Shown: in pieces, positions 26,593-34,883 of the stretch | Position numbering within the stretch: position 1 is the first letter of the stretch | How the letters are laid out: the number at the start of each line of letters is the position of its first letter | Origin: JAVBJV01 sp031546815 | GTDB lineage: Bacteria; Pseudomonadota; Alphaproteobacteria; Acetobacterales; Acetobacteraceae | Reading direction: 5' to 3' | Length of the DNA: 52,153 nucleotides | NCBI GenBank assembly: GCA_031546815.1 | Contig: JAVBJV010000003.1 | Coordinates: 1-52,153 of the forward strand | Notes under the pieces: model-generated | Database searches by the model: none | What the model was told of the DNA's origin: nothing | What the model saw: the letters and a program-made list of their open reading frames with translations, nothing else | Translations under genes and position numbers: made by a program

Positions 26593-26621
26593 TTGACAAG
26601 GGCGGCGCATCCCCGTAAATT
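26593..26621 (+). promoter_or_regulatory. rpsD promoter
   Basis: TTGACA (26593-26598), a 17-base spacer and TAAATT (26616-26621) closely match the housekeeping sigma consensus. This is the strongest promoter I see in the window. Transcription should begin near 26628, leaving a leader of about 128 bases before the rpsD ATG. Confidence 0.82.
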
Positions 26622-26627
26622 CCCCGC

Positions 26628-26755
26628 ATTGCCGGGAACGCGGACAGGCCCACGGGGTCTGCCCCGCCGTCGTTGTTTTGTCGACGGACTACCGGTGCAA
26701 CAAGGACCGTGGGCGGATTGCCAGCCTGGCGGCCAGACAAAGTAAGGACGGGCGC
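26628..26755 (+). promoter_or_regulatory. structured 5' leader of rpsD, candidate autoregulatory RNA
   Basis: The leader can fold as an outer helix GCCCACGG (26648-26655) with CCGTGGGC (26707-26714). This encloses hairpins CGGGG-TCTG-CCCCG (26653-26666, partly competing with the outer helix) and CCGTCG/CGACGG (26667-26672 with 26682-26687). Further small inverted repeats (CTGG-CGG-CCAG) lie close to the AAGGA ribosome site. S4 regulates its own synthesis in several bacteria, so an S4-binding leader is plausible. I cannot match it to a named RNA family. Confidence 0.5.
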
Positions 26756-27370
26756 ATGACCAAACGCGCTGAGAGCAAGTACAAGATTAACCGCCGTCTT
26801 GGCGTCAACCTGTGGGGCCGTGCGAAGTCGCCGCTGAACAAGCGCGAATACGGCCCGGGTCAGCACGGCCAGCGTCGCAAGAAGATCAGCGACTTCGGCG
26901 TGCAGCTGATGGCGAAGCAGAAGCTGAAGGGCTACTACGCCAACATCGGCGAAAAGCAGTTCCGCAAGTACTACGAAGAAGCCGTGCGTCGTAAGGGTGA
27001 TACGTCTGAAAACCTGATCGAGCTGCTGGAACGCCGCCTGGATGCGGTGATCTATCGCATGAAGTTCGCGATCACCCCGTTTGCTTCGCGCCAGTTCGTG
27101 TCGCACGGCCACGTGACAGTGAACGGCAAGCGCGTGAACATCTCGTCCTACCAGGTGCGCGATGGCGACGTGATCGAAGTGAAGGAAAAGTCGAAGCAGC
27201 TGACCATGCTGCTGGACGCCACCCAGAGCGCCGAACGTGACGTGCCGGAATACATCGAAGTGGATCATCGCGCGATGAAGGGCCGCTACATCCGTGCGCC
27301 AAAGCTGCTGGATGTGCCGTACCCGGTGCAGATGGAACCGAATCTGGTGGTCGAATACTACTCGCGTTAA
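26756..27370 (+). CDS. rpsD: 30S ribosomal protein S4
   Basis: 204 aa, the normal length. The N-terminus MTKRAESKYKINRRLGVNLWG, then RAKSPLNKREYGPGQHGQ, and the S4 RNA-binding domain LERRLDAVIYRMKFAITPFASRQ/VSHGHVTVNGKRVNISSY are unmistakable. S4 binds 16S rRNA early in small-subunit assembly. AAGGA is spaced about 7 bases before ATG 26756. It is monocistronic here: its own strong promoter and leader precede it and an intrinsic terminator follows. It is not linked to rpsK or rpoA as in E. coli, which is usual in Alphaproteobacteria. Confidence 0.97.
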   Translation: MTKRAESKYKINRRLGVNLWGRAKSPLNKREYGPGQHGQRRKKISDFGVQLMAKQKLKGYYANIGEKQFRKYYEEAVRRKGDTSENLIELLERRLDAVIYRMKFAITPFASRQFVSHGHVTVNGKRVNISSYQVRDGDVIEVKEKSKQLTMLLDATQSAERDVPEYIEVDHRAMKGRYIRAPKLLDVPYPVQMEPNLVVEYYSR

Positions 27371-27393
27371 TCGACCGACCGAGACGGATATGC

Positions 27394-27428
27394 AAAGCGC
27401 CGGATGGTTTTTCCATCCGGCGCTTTTT
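27394..27428 (+). terminator. intrinsic terminator after rpsD
   Basis: AAAGCGCCGGATGG (27394-27407), loop TTTTT and CCATCCGGCGCTTT (27413-27426) form a perfect 14-bp stem ending in a T-run. Confidence 0.95.
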
Positions 27429-27443
27429 GTTTGGGGGCGTGGT

Positions 27444-27626
27444 GTGAAAATACTGATGTTGGTGATGGTGGCTGGACTGGCCGGTTGCGCCGGGATCGAA
27501 CGCCCCTACGCGATCAAGTGCGTCTCGAGCACAGGGCATGAGGGCTGGTTCCAGACCTGCCCGCAAGGCTGGACGACATACACGGATATCGGCCGTGCCC
27601 GGCGCGAGGGAGCGGCTACCCGCTAG
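27444..27626 (+). CDS. small predicted lipoprotein
   Basis: A 60-aa protein starting at GTG 27444: MKILMLVMVAGLAGCAGIER, a lipoprotein signal with lipobox LAGC. GGGGG at 27433-27437 serves as ribosome site. The mature part has two Cys (IKCVSS, QTCPQGW) and ends REGAATR. It lies just after the rpsD terminator. Its TAG stop is built partly from the first two bases of the 145-bp repeat element, so the original C-terminus may have been different. Function is unknown. Confidence 0.6.
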   Translation: MKILMLVMVAGLAGCAGIERPYAIKCVSSTGHEGWFQTCPQGWTTYTDIGRARREGAATR

Positions 27627-27769
27627 GACCGATCGACATTCAGCCCATATTGGCCTGCAAACGGCGCTTTTCTGTGCGTCCGGTGCTCACGGACCCAAAA
27701 GTCCGCTGCGCGCCGGGGCTCGAAAAGCACCATTTTCAGCTCAATCTGAACTGAATGTCGATCGGTCCT
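27625..27769. mobile_element. 145-bp MITE-like element with 19-bp perfect terminal inverted repeats
   Basis: AGGACCGATCGACATTCAG (27625-27643) is perfectly repeated in reverse at 27751-27769. Beyond that the arms stay similar; I count about 40 of 48 matching bases between 27625-27672 and the complement of 27722-27769. No transposase is encoded and I see no clear target-site duplication. The small size, long imperfect inverted repeats and position between two convergent 3' ends fit a non-autonomous element or a dispersed extragenic palindrome. It supplies part of the stop codon of both neighbouring genes. Confidence 0.72.
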
Positions 27770-29033
27770 GGTTGGCCGCAAGCGCTTCAGGGCGTTCGAT
27801 AGCCGCCACAAGTCCGGCGAACACCCGGTTCGGTCCGTAGAGTTCCGTGTATCGTAACGCCCGTTCTTCCAGATTGTCCGGCTTGCCCAGCGTTTGCACG
27901 ACAAGATCGGCAAAACCTGCGGCTTCGTCGGCAATCAGGAACGGGCTGTCTGCGGAGTCGGCAAAACCCTCGGCCCCGATATGGGTGGTTACCACGCCCA
28001 GACCATGGGCGACGAAATCCAGCAACTTGATCTTCAACCCACTGCCCGCGCGCAATGGCGCGACGGCCAGCGCCGCATGGTGCAGCACCGGTGCAAGGTC
28101 TGGCACGCGGCCCAGCAGATTCACGCCCGGTGGCGCCGCACCCGCTGTGTCGGCAACCGTACCGCAGACATCCAGTTGTGCATCGGGCATCTGCGCGTGA
28201 ATACGCGGCCAGATCTCGCCCAGCAGCCAGCGTAGGCCATCAGTGTTGTGCAACGATGCGCTGCCCATGAACACCACCCGTCTTGGGTCGCGCGCGACAC
28301 CCGCCGGGCGTGGCACCGGCGTTGCGGGCATGGGGGCGGTGAAGACCGGATGCTGGGGCAGCAGGCGGGCGAGCAGCGCGGTTTCCTCGGGCTGGATCGC
28401 GGCGATGGATTGGCCCAGCGACAGCAGCGCGGTCTCGTCCTCCACCGTCATGCTGGGCGGATAGAGTTTGTAACCGCGCGCCGTCAGTGCGGCGTGGCGC
28501 TGGTGAAACACATCATGCGCGACGATCACGTTAGGAATAGCCCTCACACGCGCATCGCGCAGCACGGCGGCTCGGAAGATCGTGTCGACCAGCACGGCGT
28601 CTGGCTGTAGCGCTGCTATGCGCGCCGCACACCAGTCGACGGCATCGTCGGTGATGAACTGCCCTAGTATCGCATCGACCGCACCGTATTCACCGGCGCG
28701 CGCCCGTGTGCGCAGGCGTTCGCGCAGTGTGGCGGGCAATGTCGCCAGTGCCTTGCGCGCCAGAATGCGCGGGGCGGCCTTGGGGGCCAGCACGCGCCCA
28801 TGCAACGCGACGATTCCCGGACCCTCCACCCGCACGCGCTGCGGGTCCAGATACGCGGCATAGCTCTGCACCGGCCACGGCAGACGCGGCCGCGCGAGCA
28901 GCACCGTCACGCGATGGCCGCGTGTTGCAAGGTAGTGAACAATGGCGTGGTTCATGGCGAGGTGCCCGGCCTCACCAGGCCGGGGAACCTCGTCGGTGAT
29001 GAACGCGAAATGGCGGGAAGCCTTCGCGTTCAT
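27741..29033 (-). CDS. GT4-like (GT-B fold) glycosyltransferase
   Basis: A 430-aa protein with the two-domain GT-B layout. The N-terminal half has AGHLAMNHAIVHYLATRGHRV and the C-terminal nucleotide-sugar domain has RRVVFMGSASLHNTDGLRWL and VAPLRAGSGLKIKLLDFVAHGL; the Gly-rich acceptor loop and terminal Glu region (THIGAEGF) fit family 4. It is cytoplasmic or membrane-associated and the sugar is unknown. It starts 6 bases after grxD and may be co-transcribed with bolA-grxD. The last nine or so residues (QDRSTFSSD) and the stop are encoded inside the 145-bp repeat element, so the native C-terminus has been replaced. Confidence 0.82.
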   Translation of the reverse strand: MNAKASRHFAFITDEVPRPGEAGHLAMNHAIVHYLATRGHRVTVLLARPRLPWPVQSYAAYLDPQRVRVEGPGIVALHGRVLAPKAAPRILARKALATLPATLRERLRTRARAGEYGAVDAILGQFITDDAVDWCAARIAALQPDAVLVDTIFRAAVLRDARVRAIPNVIVAHDVFHQRHAALTARGYKLYPPSMTVEDETALLSLGQSIAAIQPEETALLARLLPQHPVFTAPMPATPVPRPAGVARDPRRVVFMGSASLHNTDGLRWLLGEIWPRIHAQMPDAQLDVCGTVADTAGAAPPGVNLLGRVPDLAPVLHHAALAVAPLRAGSGLKIKLLDFVAHGLGVVTTHIGAEGFADSADSPFLIADEAAGFADLVVQTLGKPDNLEERALRYTELYGPNRVFAGLVAAIERPEALAANQDRSTFSSD

Positions 29034-29039
29034 GCAGGG

Positions 29040-29378
29040 TCAGGCTGCCGCAGTGAACGGAATCTTCTTTTCCGTCAGCAGGGTCTGGAGTTCACCCGAC
29101 TGGAACATCTCGGTCACGATGTCGCAGCCGCCGATGAATTCGCCCTTCACATAAAGCTGCGGCAGGGTCGGCCAGTTCGAGAATTCCTTGATCCCTTCGC
29201 GCAGGGCAGGGTCTTCCAGAATGTTACCGGTGGCGAATTTCACGCCGACATGGTTCAGCACCTGCACCACGCGCGCGGAAAAGCCGCACTGCGGGAACAT
29301 GGCGTCGCCCTTCATGTAGAGCATCACGTCGTTATCGGTGATGTCTTTCTGGATGCGGTCGAAAACGGGATTGCTCAT
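29040..29378 (-). CDS. grxD: monothiol glutaredoxin, Grx4 family
   Basis: A 112-aa CGFS-type glutaredoxin. The active site is C31 in MFPQCGFSARVV, followed by the glutathione-binding segments SNWPTLPQLYVKGEFIGGCDI. These proteins bind a [2Fe-2S] cluster with glutathione and carry it to target proteins, commonly as a heterodimer with BolA. Here the BolA gene lies 12 bases upstream in the same direction. The length and start (MSNPVFDRIQKDI) are normal. Confidence 0.95.
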   Translation of the reverse strand: MSNPVFDRIQKDITDNDVMLYMKGDAMFPQCGFSARVVQVLNHVGVKFATGNILEDPALREGIKEFSNWPTLPQLYVKGEFIGGCDIVTEMFQSGELQTLLTEKKIPFTAAA

Positions 29379-29390
29379 CTTGAGGCGTTC

Positions 29391-29624
29391 CTAGACTGGA
29401 GGAGAGGTTTGCAGGGCGAGCGCATGCAGTTCGCCCCCCATACGGCCGCTCAGCGCGGCATAGACGATCTGGTGCTGCTGAACGCGCGACTTGCCGCGGA
29501 AGGTCTCGCTGATGACGGTGGCGGCGTAATGATCGCCGTCGCCCGCCAGGTCTTCGACCGTAATCTGGGCATCGGGGAGGGCCGCTTTGATCATGGCCTC
29601 GATATCGTTGGCAGACATCGGCAT
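29391..29624 (-). CDS. bolA: BolA-family iron-sulfur trafficking protein
   Basis: A 77-aa BolA domain. Recognisable segments are SANDIEAMIKAALPDAQITVEDL, then GDHYAATVISETFRGKSRVQQHQIVYAAL, containing the invariant FxGxxxxxxHxxVY pattern. It partners the CGFS glutaredoxin encoded directly downstream. AAGGAA precedes ATG 29624; ATG 29618 is an alternative two codons in. In many Alphaproteobacteria this pair follows purL directly. Here two unknown genes lie between. Confidence 0.93.
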   Translation of the reverse strand: MPMSANDIEAMIKAALPDAQITVEDLAGDGDHYAATVISETFRGKSRVQQHQIVYAALSGRMGGELHALALQTSPPV

Positions 29625-29705
29625 GGGAAAATTCCTTGGACGTGACGTTCAGGCAGTCAGGATACAGTATTTGTGACCCCGGCCACAGTTTGTCGAGGGG
29701 GGAGG

Positions 29706-31307
29706 TTACTCCGGCGCGACGATTTGCCCGATCACCACATCGCCGGTCCACGGATCCCAACCCCAATGCAATTCCAGCGCGCCATCGGCCAGCCGCAACG
29801 CACGGTTTAACAGCAGGGGCGAATCGCCGCGTTCGACCAGATCCCCAGTGGGCAGCAGCACGTCTTCACTGCCCAGCGTGCGCAGGCGGGCCTGATAGGC
29901 CTGGATCTGGCGGTCTTCGCGCAGATCGTCGACCAGAGTCGTTGCCATCGCTTCCAGGCAGGGGCGTAGTTGCACGGGTTCGTGTTCGGCACAGACCAGC
30001 AGCGCGGCGCGGGCCTGCGGGGTGAGGTGCAGGCGGCCGGCGTAATGCTGGTCCAGCCAGGTCTGCAACGGCAATGCCGCCGCCTCCGATGAAAGCAGAT
30101 TGCCGACGGCGCTGTCGGCAACGCCATAACGGTCGCTCTTGCGCAAGGCGGTCTCGATGGCGCGCAGGCGGTTGCGCAGGGTTTCTTCTTCCTGCGACGA
30201 GGCGGTCTTCTGTTCCTGCACGGCGGCCAGACGCGCGGCATTGCCGGCCGCGATCGCTAGGGCGGATTCAATCTGCGAGGACAGGCGTTCAACTTCCGCC
30301 TGCAGCAATTCGACCCGCGCGCTGTCGGTATCGGCCTGCTTCAATTTTTCCGACAGGCTGGTGCCGGTGATGTGGGCATAGAGTTCGGCAAAGCTTGCCA
30401 GATCGCCGTGACGTGGGCGTTCAGCCACGCTCGACGCGGCGGTGAGGCGCAGGATGGCGGCCAGCAGCATGATTTCGCTGCCCGGGCCTTCATAGGTCTG
30501 CGGCATCAGCAGCGGATGGCGGCGATAGGAATCCGAGAACCGGTCCAGCCGTGTCCGATAGAAGCGCACAGCGCCCCGGAACACCGACCATTCCTTGCCC
30601 GCCAGATCGGTCAGGTCGCGCGACAATTCGTAGGGAATCGCGATCACGTGGGCGAGGCCCTGCAACTGGGCGGCCAGTTGGTCCGGGTCGGTCATCATGG
30701 TGCGGGTGATGCCGTCTTCCGATACCACGATCACCGGCAGGCGGCGTGCCGGATTTTCCAGCAGGGCCAGCAGCGCCTTCACATCGTCGTTGGTGCGCAG
30801 CTTTTCGGCGTGTGTTGTCAGCGCGCGTCCATCACGCTGGAACCCCATGCGCGCCGCGACACGGGTAATCACGAGAGGAATTTCGGAAATCGTGGTGAAG
30901 CTGTCTTCCGCAATCTGCGAAATTTCGAGAGCAAAACGCACTGACGGAGGCTGCCCGGTGACCTGTTCCATCTGCGCGATGGCGATGTCCACGGTGATGC
31001 CGGGCTTTGTCGGAATTTCCGATATCCGTATCAGCCAGATCACTGGGTTGCTGCTGCTGGTCACATGGATGCGCCCGCCCTTGGCCAGTGCGGTGTCGAA
31101 GGCTTCACCATCCCAGGCCTGCGGGGGCAGTACAGCGCCGTGTGCATCGGCCAGCCAGCCCAGCACTTCGTCGCGCGCGGTGCCAAAGCGTTCGGTATGA
31201 TCGCCTGGCCCCCCGACCTCGGCCTCGACGCGCAGCAGACGGCTGATCGAAAACGGGGACGTCGTCAGGAGTAACCGGTCGGGTGAACGCGCCTGCGGAA
31301 GAACCAT
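29706..31307 (-). CDS. uncharacterised protein B, second of a paralogous pair in the purine operon
   Basis: A 533-aa cytoplasmic protein with no family I can name. It is clearly paralogous to the gene just upstream: both share the N-terminus FSISxLLRxEAEVxGP, AEKLRTNxxVxAxLALLxNPARRLPV in the middle, and the highly conserved ELSRDLTDLAGKEWSVFRGA followed by VRFYRTxLDRFSDSYRRHPL. A coiled coil follows at about residues 330-395 (LLQAEVERLSSQIE...LRNRLRAIETALRKS). Only this copy has the roughly 110-residue C-terminal domain ending ELHWGWDPWTGDVVIGQI. There are no membrane segments and no catalytic motif I recognise. It starts 3 bases after its paralogue. The conserved VFRGAVRFYR...HPL pattern recalls uncharacterised bacterial proteins, but I cannot identify the family. 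Confidence 0.8.
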   Translation of the reverse strand: MVLPQARSPDRLLLTTSPFSISRLLRVEAEVGGPGDHTERFGTARDEVLGWLADAHGAVLPPQAWDGEAFDTALAKGGRIHVTSSSNPVIWLIRISEIPTKPGITVDIAIAQMEQVTGQPPSVRFALEISQIAEDSFTTISEIPLVITRVAARMGFQRDGRALTTHAEKLRTNDDVKALLALLENPARRLPVIVVSEDGITRTMMTDPDQLAAQLQGLAHVIAIPYELSRDLTDLAGKEWSVFRGAVRFYRTRLDRFSDSYRRHPLLMPQTYEGPGSEIMLLAAILRLTAASSVAERPRHGDLASFAELYAHITGTSLSEKLKQADTDSARVELLQAEVERLSSQIESALAIAAGNAARLAAVQEQKTASSQEEETLRNRLRAIETALRKSDRYGVADSAVGNLLSSEAAALPLQTWLDQHYAGRLHLTPQARAALLVCAEHEPVQLRPCLEAMATTLVDDLREDRQIQAYQARLRTLGSEDVLLPTGDLVERGDSPLLLNRALRLADGALELHWGWDPWTGDVVIGQIVAPE

Positions 31308-31310
31308 GAT

Positions 31311-32645
31311 CTATACCTCTGCCAGCTGATGACCGGTATGCGTATTGCTGGCGGTCTGCTTGGCAATACTGGCGATTGCGTCGGCAGGCAATGGCACAGA
31401 GGCGGCTGCACTGGGCGGATCGATCTTATATTTTCCTAACCAGAGTGCATCGGTGGCGTCAGTCGTTGGTGTGGGAATATGAATGCTGTCTGCTGTTACC
31501 TGATTCATGCGCGCCATCAACGTAGAGGCCGCCGAGCAGGTTGTATCCGCAAGGGTGCCGCTCTCGCGCAGAACAGCTTCCACAGCCTGCAGACGGTGGC
31601 GCAGAATTTCCTCTTCGTGCGGGGATACATCGGCGGCATGCGCGGGGCGTGTCGCGGCGTTTGTCATGATCGTCAGTGCGGCTTCTATCCGTTCGGACAG
31701 GCTGCTGACCTCGTTTTGCAACAGTTTGATCCGCGCCTTGTCCGAAGCCGCCAGCAGCAGACGGCTGGACAGGTCGGCACCGGTAACATGGGCGTAATAT
31801 TGCCCGATATCCCCCTCGCGCGCGTGCTTCGAGATGCTCGAGGCTGCAGTCAGACGCAGCAGGGTGGTCAGCAGTTCGGCTTCGGTATCGCCGCTCTGCG
31901 GCATCAGTAGCGGGTGGCGGCGATAGGAGTCCGAGAACCGGTCCAGCTTTGTGCGATAGAAGCGAACGGCACCGCGAAATACCGACCACTCCTTGCCCGC
32001 CAGATCGGTCAGATCGCGCGAGAGTTCATGCGGGATTGCCACAACATGGGCGAGGCCGCGCAGCTTTGCCGCCAGCACGTTCGGATCGACCATCATCTTG
32101 CGGGTGAGGCTGTCTTCCGACACGGCAATCACCGGCAGGCGGCGTGCGGGATTGTCGAGCAGGGCTAGAAAGGCGCGGACATTGGTATTGGTGCGCAGTT
32201 TCTCGGCCTGTCCGCTCAGGATGCGGCCATCGCGCTTCAGCTGCAGCCGTTCGGCCAGACGCGGGATGATGCTTGGCACACACGATATCAGCGCCGTGTT
32301 CGGCCCTTCGGTCAGGCGCGATATTTCGGTAACCACGCGGGTGGTGCCATTGGCCTGCACCACGGCTGTGTCCAGCATGAAGCCGGACGGAAGATTGCCA
32401 AGGCGTGCCAGCCATGTGGTCTCGTTGCACATCACCTCAATCCGGCCGCCTCGGGCGGCGTCAGCCGTGAAAGCCGCGCCGTCCCAAGCATCCTGCGGCA
32501 ACATCGCGCCGTAGTTATCAGCAATCCAACCGAGAATCTCTTCACGTGTCGCAGATGCGCAATCTGCGCGTTCATCTGGTCCCTCAACTTCGGCCTCCAT
32601 TCGCAGCAAGCAGCTGATGGAAAAAGCCGAGGTGGTGAGGGACAT
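31311..32645 (-). CDS. uncharacterised protein A, first of a paralogous pair in the purine operon
   Basis: A 444-aa cytoplasmic protein of unknown function, paralogous to protein B over about residues 1-340. It has the same order: a globular N-terminus with EILGWIADNYGAMLPQDAWDG, the conserved ELSRDLTDLAGKEWSVFRGA block near residue 210, and a coiled coil (LLQNEVSSLSERIEAALT, EEEILRHRLQAVEAVLRE). The C-terminal 80 residues are low-complexity (Pro, Ala, Thr) and unlike those of B. It starts 5 bases after the purL stop, so it is almost certainly expressed from the purine operon. Duplication followed by C-terminal divergence is the simplest history. Confidence 0.8.
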   Translation of the reverse strand: MSLTTSAFSISCLLRMEAEVEGPDERADCASATREEILGWIADNYGAMLPQDAWDGAAFTADAARGGRIEVMCNETTWLARLGNLPSGFMLDTAVVQANGTTRVVTEISRLTEGPNTALISCVPSIIPRLAERLQLKRDGRILSGQAEKLRTNTNVRAFLALLDNPARRLPVIAVSEDSLTRKMMVDPNVLAAKLRGLAHVVAIPHELSRDLTDLAGKEWSVFRGAVRFYRTKLDRFSDSYRRHPLLMPQSGDTEAELLTTLLRLTAASSISKHAREGDIGQYYAHVTGADLSSRLLLAASDKARIKLLQNEVSSLSERIEAALTIMTNAATRPAHAADVSPHEEEILRHRLQAVEAVLRESGTLADTTCSAASTLMARMNQVTADSIHIPTPTTDATDALWLGKYKIDPPSAAASVPLPADAIASIAKQTASNTHTGHQLAEV

Positions 32646-32650
32646 GATGT

Positions 32651-34852
32651 TTACGTTCCTGTCAGAGACCGGAAGAAGCGTGCGTTCTCAGCTTCCAGGT
32701 CGGCGATGCTGATGGTTTCTCCATCAGGCAATGTTAATTTTGTGCCTGCGCAAGTGCCGATTTCCATCGCGGAAACGCCCGCTTTGGCAGCATTGGCAAG
32801 CAGAGTGGCAGCATCCGTGGTCGCGGCGATGTAGCGGCTCTGGTCTTCGCCAAACCAGAATGCATGTGCGGGGACATTGTTCGGTGCGGCCTTCAGCTTG
32901 GCACCGACTTTTCCGCTCATGCACATTTCAGCCACTGCCACCATCAGTCCTCCGTCGGAGACATCGTGACAGGCGGCAATGCGGCCGGCTAGGATTTCAT
33001 TACGCGCAAAGTCACCGTTGCGGCGTTCGTCAACCAGGTTCACCGCGGGCGGCGCACCTTCTTCACGGTTGAGAATCTCGCGCAGCCACAACGACTGGCC
33101 GAGCCAGCCTTTCGTGTTGCCGATCAGCACCAGCGTCTGCCCGGCCGAGGCCGACGAGCCAACCGCTTGCGCCGCATCTTCCAGCACGCCGACGCCGCCG
33201 ATCGCGGGGGTGGGGAGAATGCCTTTGCCCTCGGTCTCGTTGTATAAACTCACATTGCCGCTGACGACCGGGAAGTCGAGCGCGATGCACGCGTCCTTCA
33301 TGCCCATCACGGCGGATGCAAACTGCCCCATGATCTCGGGCTTCTGCGGGTTGCCGAAGTTCATGTTGTCGGTGATGGCGAGCGGTCGCGCACCAACCGC
33401 GGTGATGTTGCGCCACGCTTCGGCGACGGCCTGCTTGCCGCCTTCCTCAGGATCAGCCTGGCAGTAACGCGGCGTGCAGTCGGTGGTGATGGCAAGCGCG
33501 CGCTTGTAACCATCCAGCCGCACAACAGCGGCGTCTGCGGCACCGGGACGCTTGATGGTCTGCCCGCCGACAGTCGCGTCGTACTGGTCCCAGATCCATG
33601 CGCGCGAGGCGAGGTCCGGGCAGGCGATCAGCGTCAGCAGTGCCTGCTTCAGGCCGACCGGATCGGCGGGCGGCGCCAGTTCCGGCAGCTTCGGCGTGGC
33701 GACATACGGGCGCTGATACAACGGCGCCTTTTCCGACAGCGGGTCGAGCGGAATATCGGCTTCCACCACGCCCTTGTGCTTCACCACAATATGGCCGGTG
33801 TCAGTCAGATGGCCGATGATCGCAAAGTCGAGTTCCCACTTGTCGAAAATGGCGCGTGCCATGTCGGTCTTGCTGGGGTCGATGATGATGAGCATGCGCT
33901 CCTGGCTTTCGCTCAGCATCATCTCGTAGGCGGACATGCCGGTCTCACGCTGGGGAACGTGATCCAGATCGAGTTCAATCCCGATGCCGCCTTTCCCTGC
34001 CATTTCAACCGACGACGATGTCAACCCTGCGGCTCCCATATCCTGTATAGCGATAATGGCGTCGGTCGCCATTAGTTCCATACAGGCTTCGATCAGTAGT
34101 TTTTCGGTGAACGGATCGCCGACCTGAACGGTGGGGCGCTTTTCTTCCGAGTCCTCGCCGAATTCGGTGCTGGCCATGGTGGCGCCATGAATGCCGTCGC
34201 GCCCGGTCTTCGAGCCGACATACACCACCGGATTGCCGATGCCCGCTGCTGCGGACAGGAAGATCTTGTTCTGCTTGGCGATCCCGACCGTCATCGCGTT
34301 GACCAGCGGGTTGCCGTTATAGGCGGAGTGGAAGTTCACTTCACCGCCCACGGTCGGCACGCCGACGCAGTTGCCGTAGCCACCGATGCCACGCACCACA
34401 CCATCGACGATCTGCTTCGTGCGCGGCAGCTTCGGGTCGCCGAAGCGCAGCGCGTTCAGGTTGGCGATCGGGCGCGCGCCCATGGTGAACACGTCGCGCA
34501 GAATGCCGCCCACGCCGGTCGCCGCACCCTGATACGGCTCGATGTAGGACGGGTGATTGTGGCTCTCCATCTTGAACACGGCAGCCAGACCATCGCCGAT
34601 ATCGATCACGCCGGCGTTTTCACCCGGACCGTGGATGACCCAGGGCGCCTTGGTCGGCAGTTCTTTCAGCCACACGCGCGAGGATTTGTAGGAGCAGTGC
34701 TCCGACCACATCACGCTGAAAATGCCGAGCTCCGTCAGGCTGGGATTGCGCCCCATGATCGACAGCACGGTGTCGAATTCATCGGGGGCCAGCCCATAGT
34801 CGGCGGCCAGTTTGCGGGCGGTTTCGATGGGCAGTGTCGCGATATTGGTCAC
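32651..34852 (-). CDS. purL: phosphoribosylformylglycinamidine synthase, large subunit
   Basis: A 733-aa small-type PurL. It makes formylglycinamidine ribonucleotide from FGAR, ATP and ammonia in a complex with PurS and PurQ, both encoded upstream. Motifs include MWSEHCSYKSSRVWLKELP near the N-terminus, AAVFKMESHNHPSYIEPYQGAATGVGGI (ATP and metal site), GIGGYGNCVGVPTVGGEV, and the C-terminal CHDVSDGGLMVAVAEM. The length is typical of the three-protein form. It is followed after five bases by uncharacterised gene A. Confidence 0.97.
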   Translation of the reverse strand: MTNIATLPIETARKLAADYGLAPDEFDTVLSIMGRNPSLTELGIFSVMWSEHCSYKSSRVWLKELPTKAPWVIHGPGENAGVIDIGDGLAAVFKMESHNHPSYIEPYQGAATGVGGILRDVFTMGARPIANLNALRFGDPKLPRTKQIVDGVVRGIGGYGNCVGVPTVGGEVNFHSAYNGNPLVNAMTVGIAKQNKIFLSAAAGIGNPVVYVGSKTGRDGIHGATMASTEFGEDSEEKRPTVQVGDPFTEKLLIEACMELMATDAIIAIQDMGAAGLTSSSVEMAGKGGIGIELDLDHVPQRETGMSAYEMMLSESQERMLIIIDPSKTDMARAIFDKWELDFAIIGHLTDTGHIVVKHKGVVEADIPLDPLSEKAPLYQRPYVATPKLPELAPPADPVGLKQALLTLIACPDLASRAWIWDQYDATVGGQTIKRPGAADAAVVRLDGYKRALAITTDCTPRYCQADPEEGGKQAVAEAWRNITAVGARPLAITDNMNFGNPQKPEIMGQFASAVMGMKDACIALDFPVVSGNVSLYNETEGKGILPTPAIGGVGVLEDAAQAVGSSASAGQTLVLIGNTKGWLGQSLWLREILNREEGAPPAVNLVDERRNGDFARNEILAGRIAACHDVSDGGLMVAVAEMCMSGKVGAKLKAAPNNVPAHAFWFGEDQSRYIAATTDAATLLANAAKAGVSAMEIGTCAGTKLTLPDGETISIADLEAENARFFRSLTGT

Positions 34853-34883
34853 AGCGGTTTCCGTAACTCAGAGCGAGAAGAAA

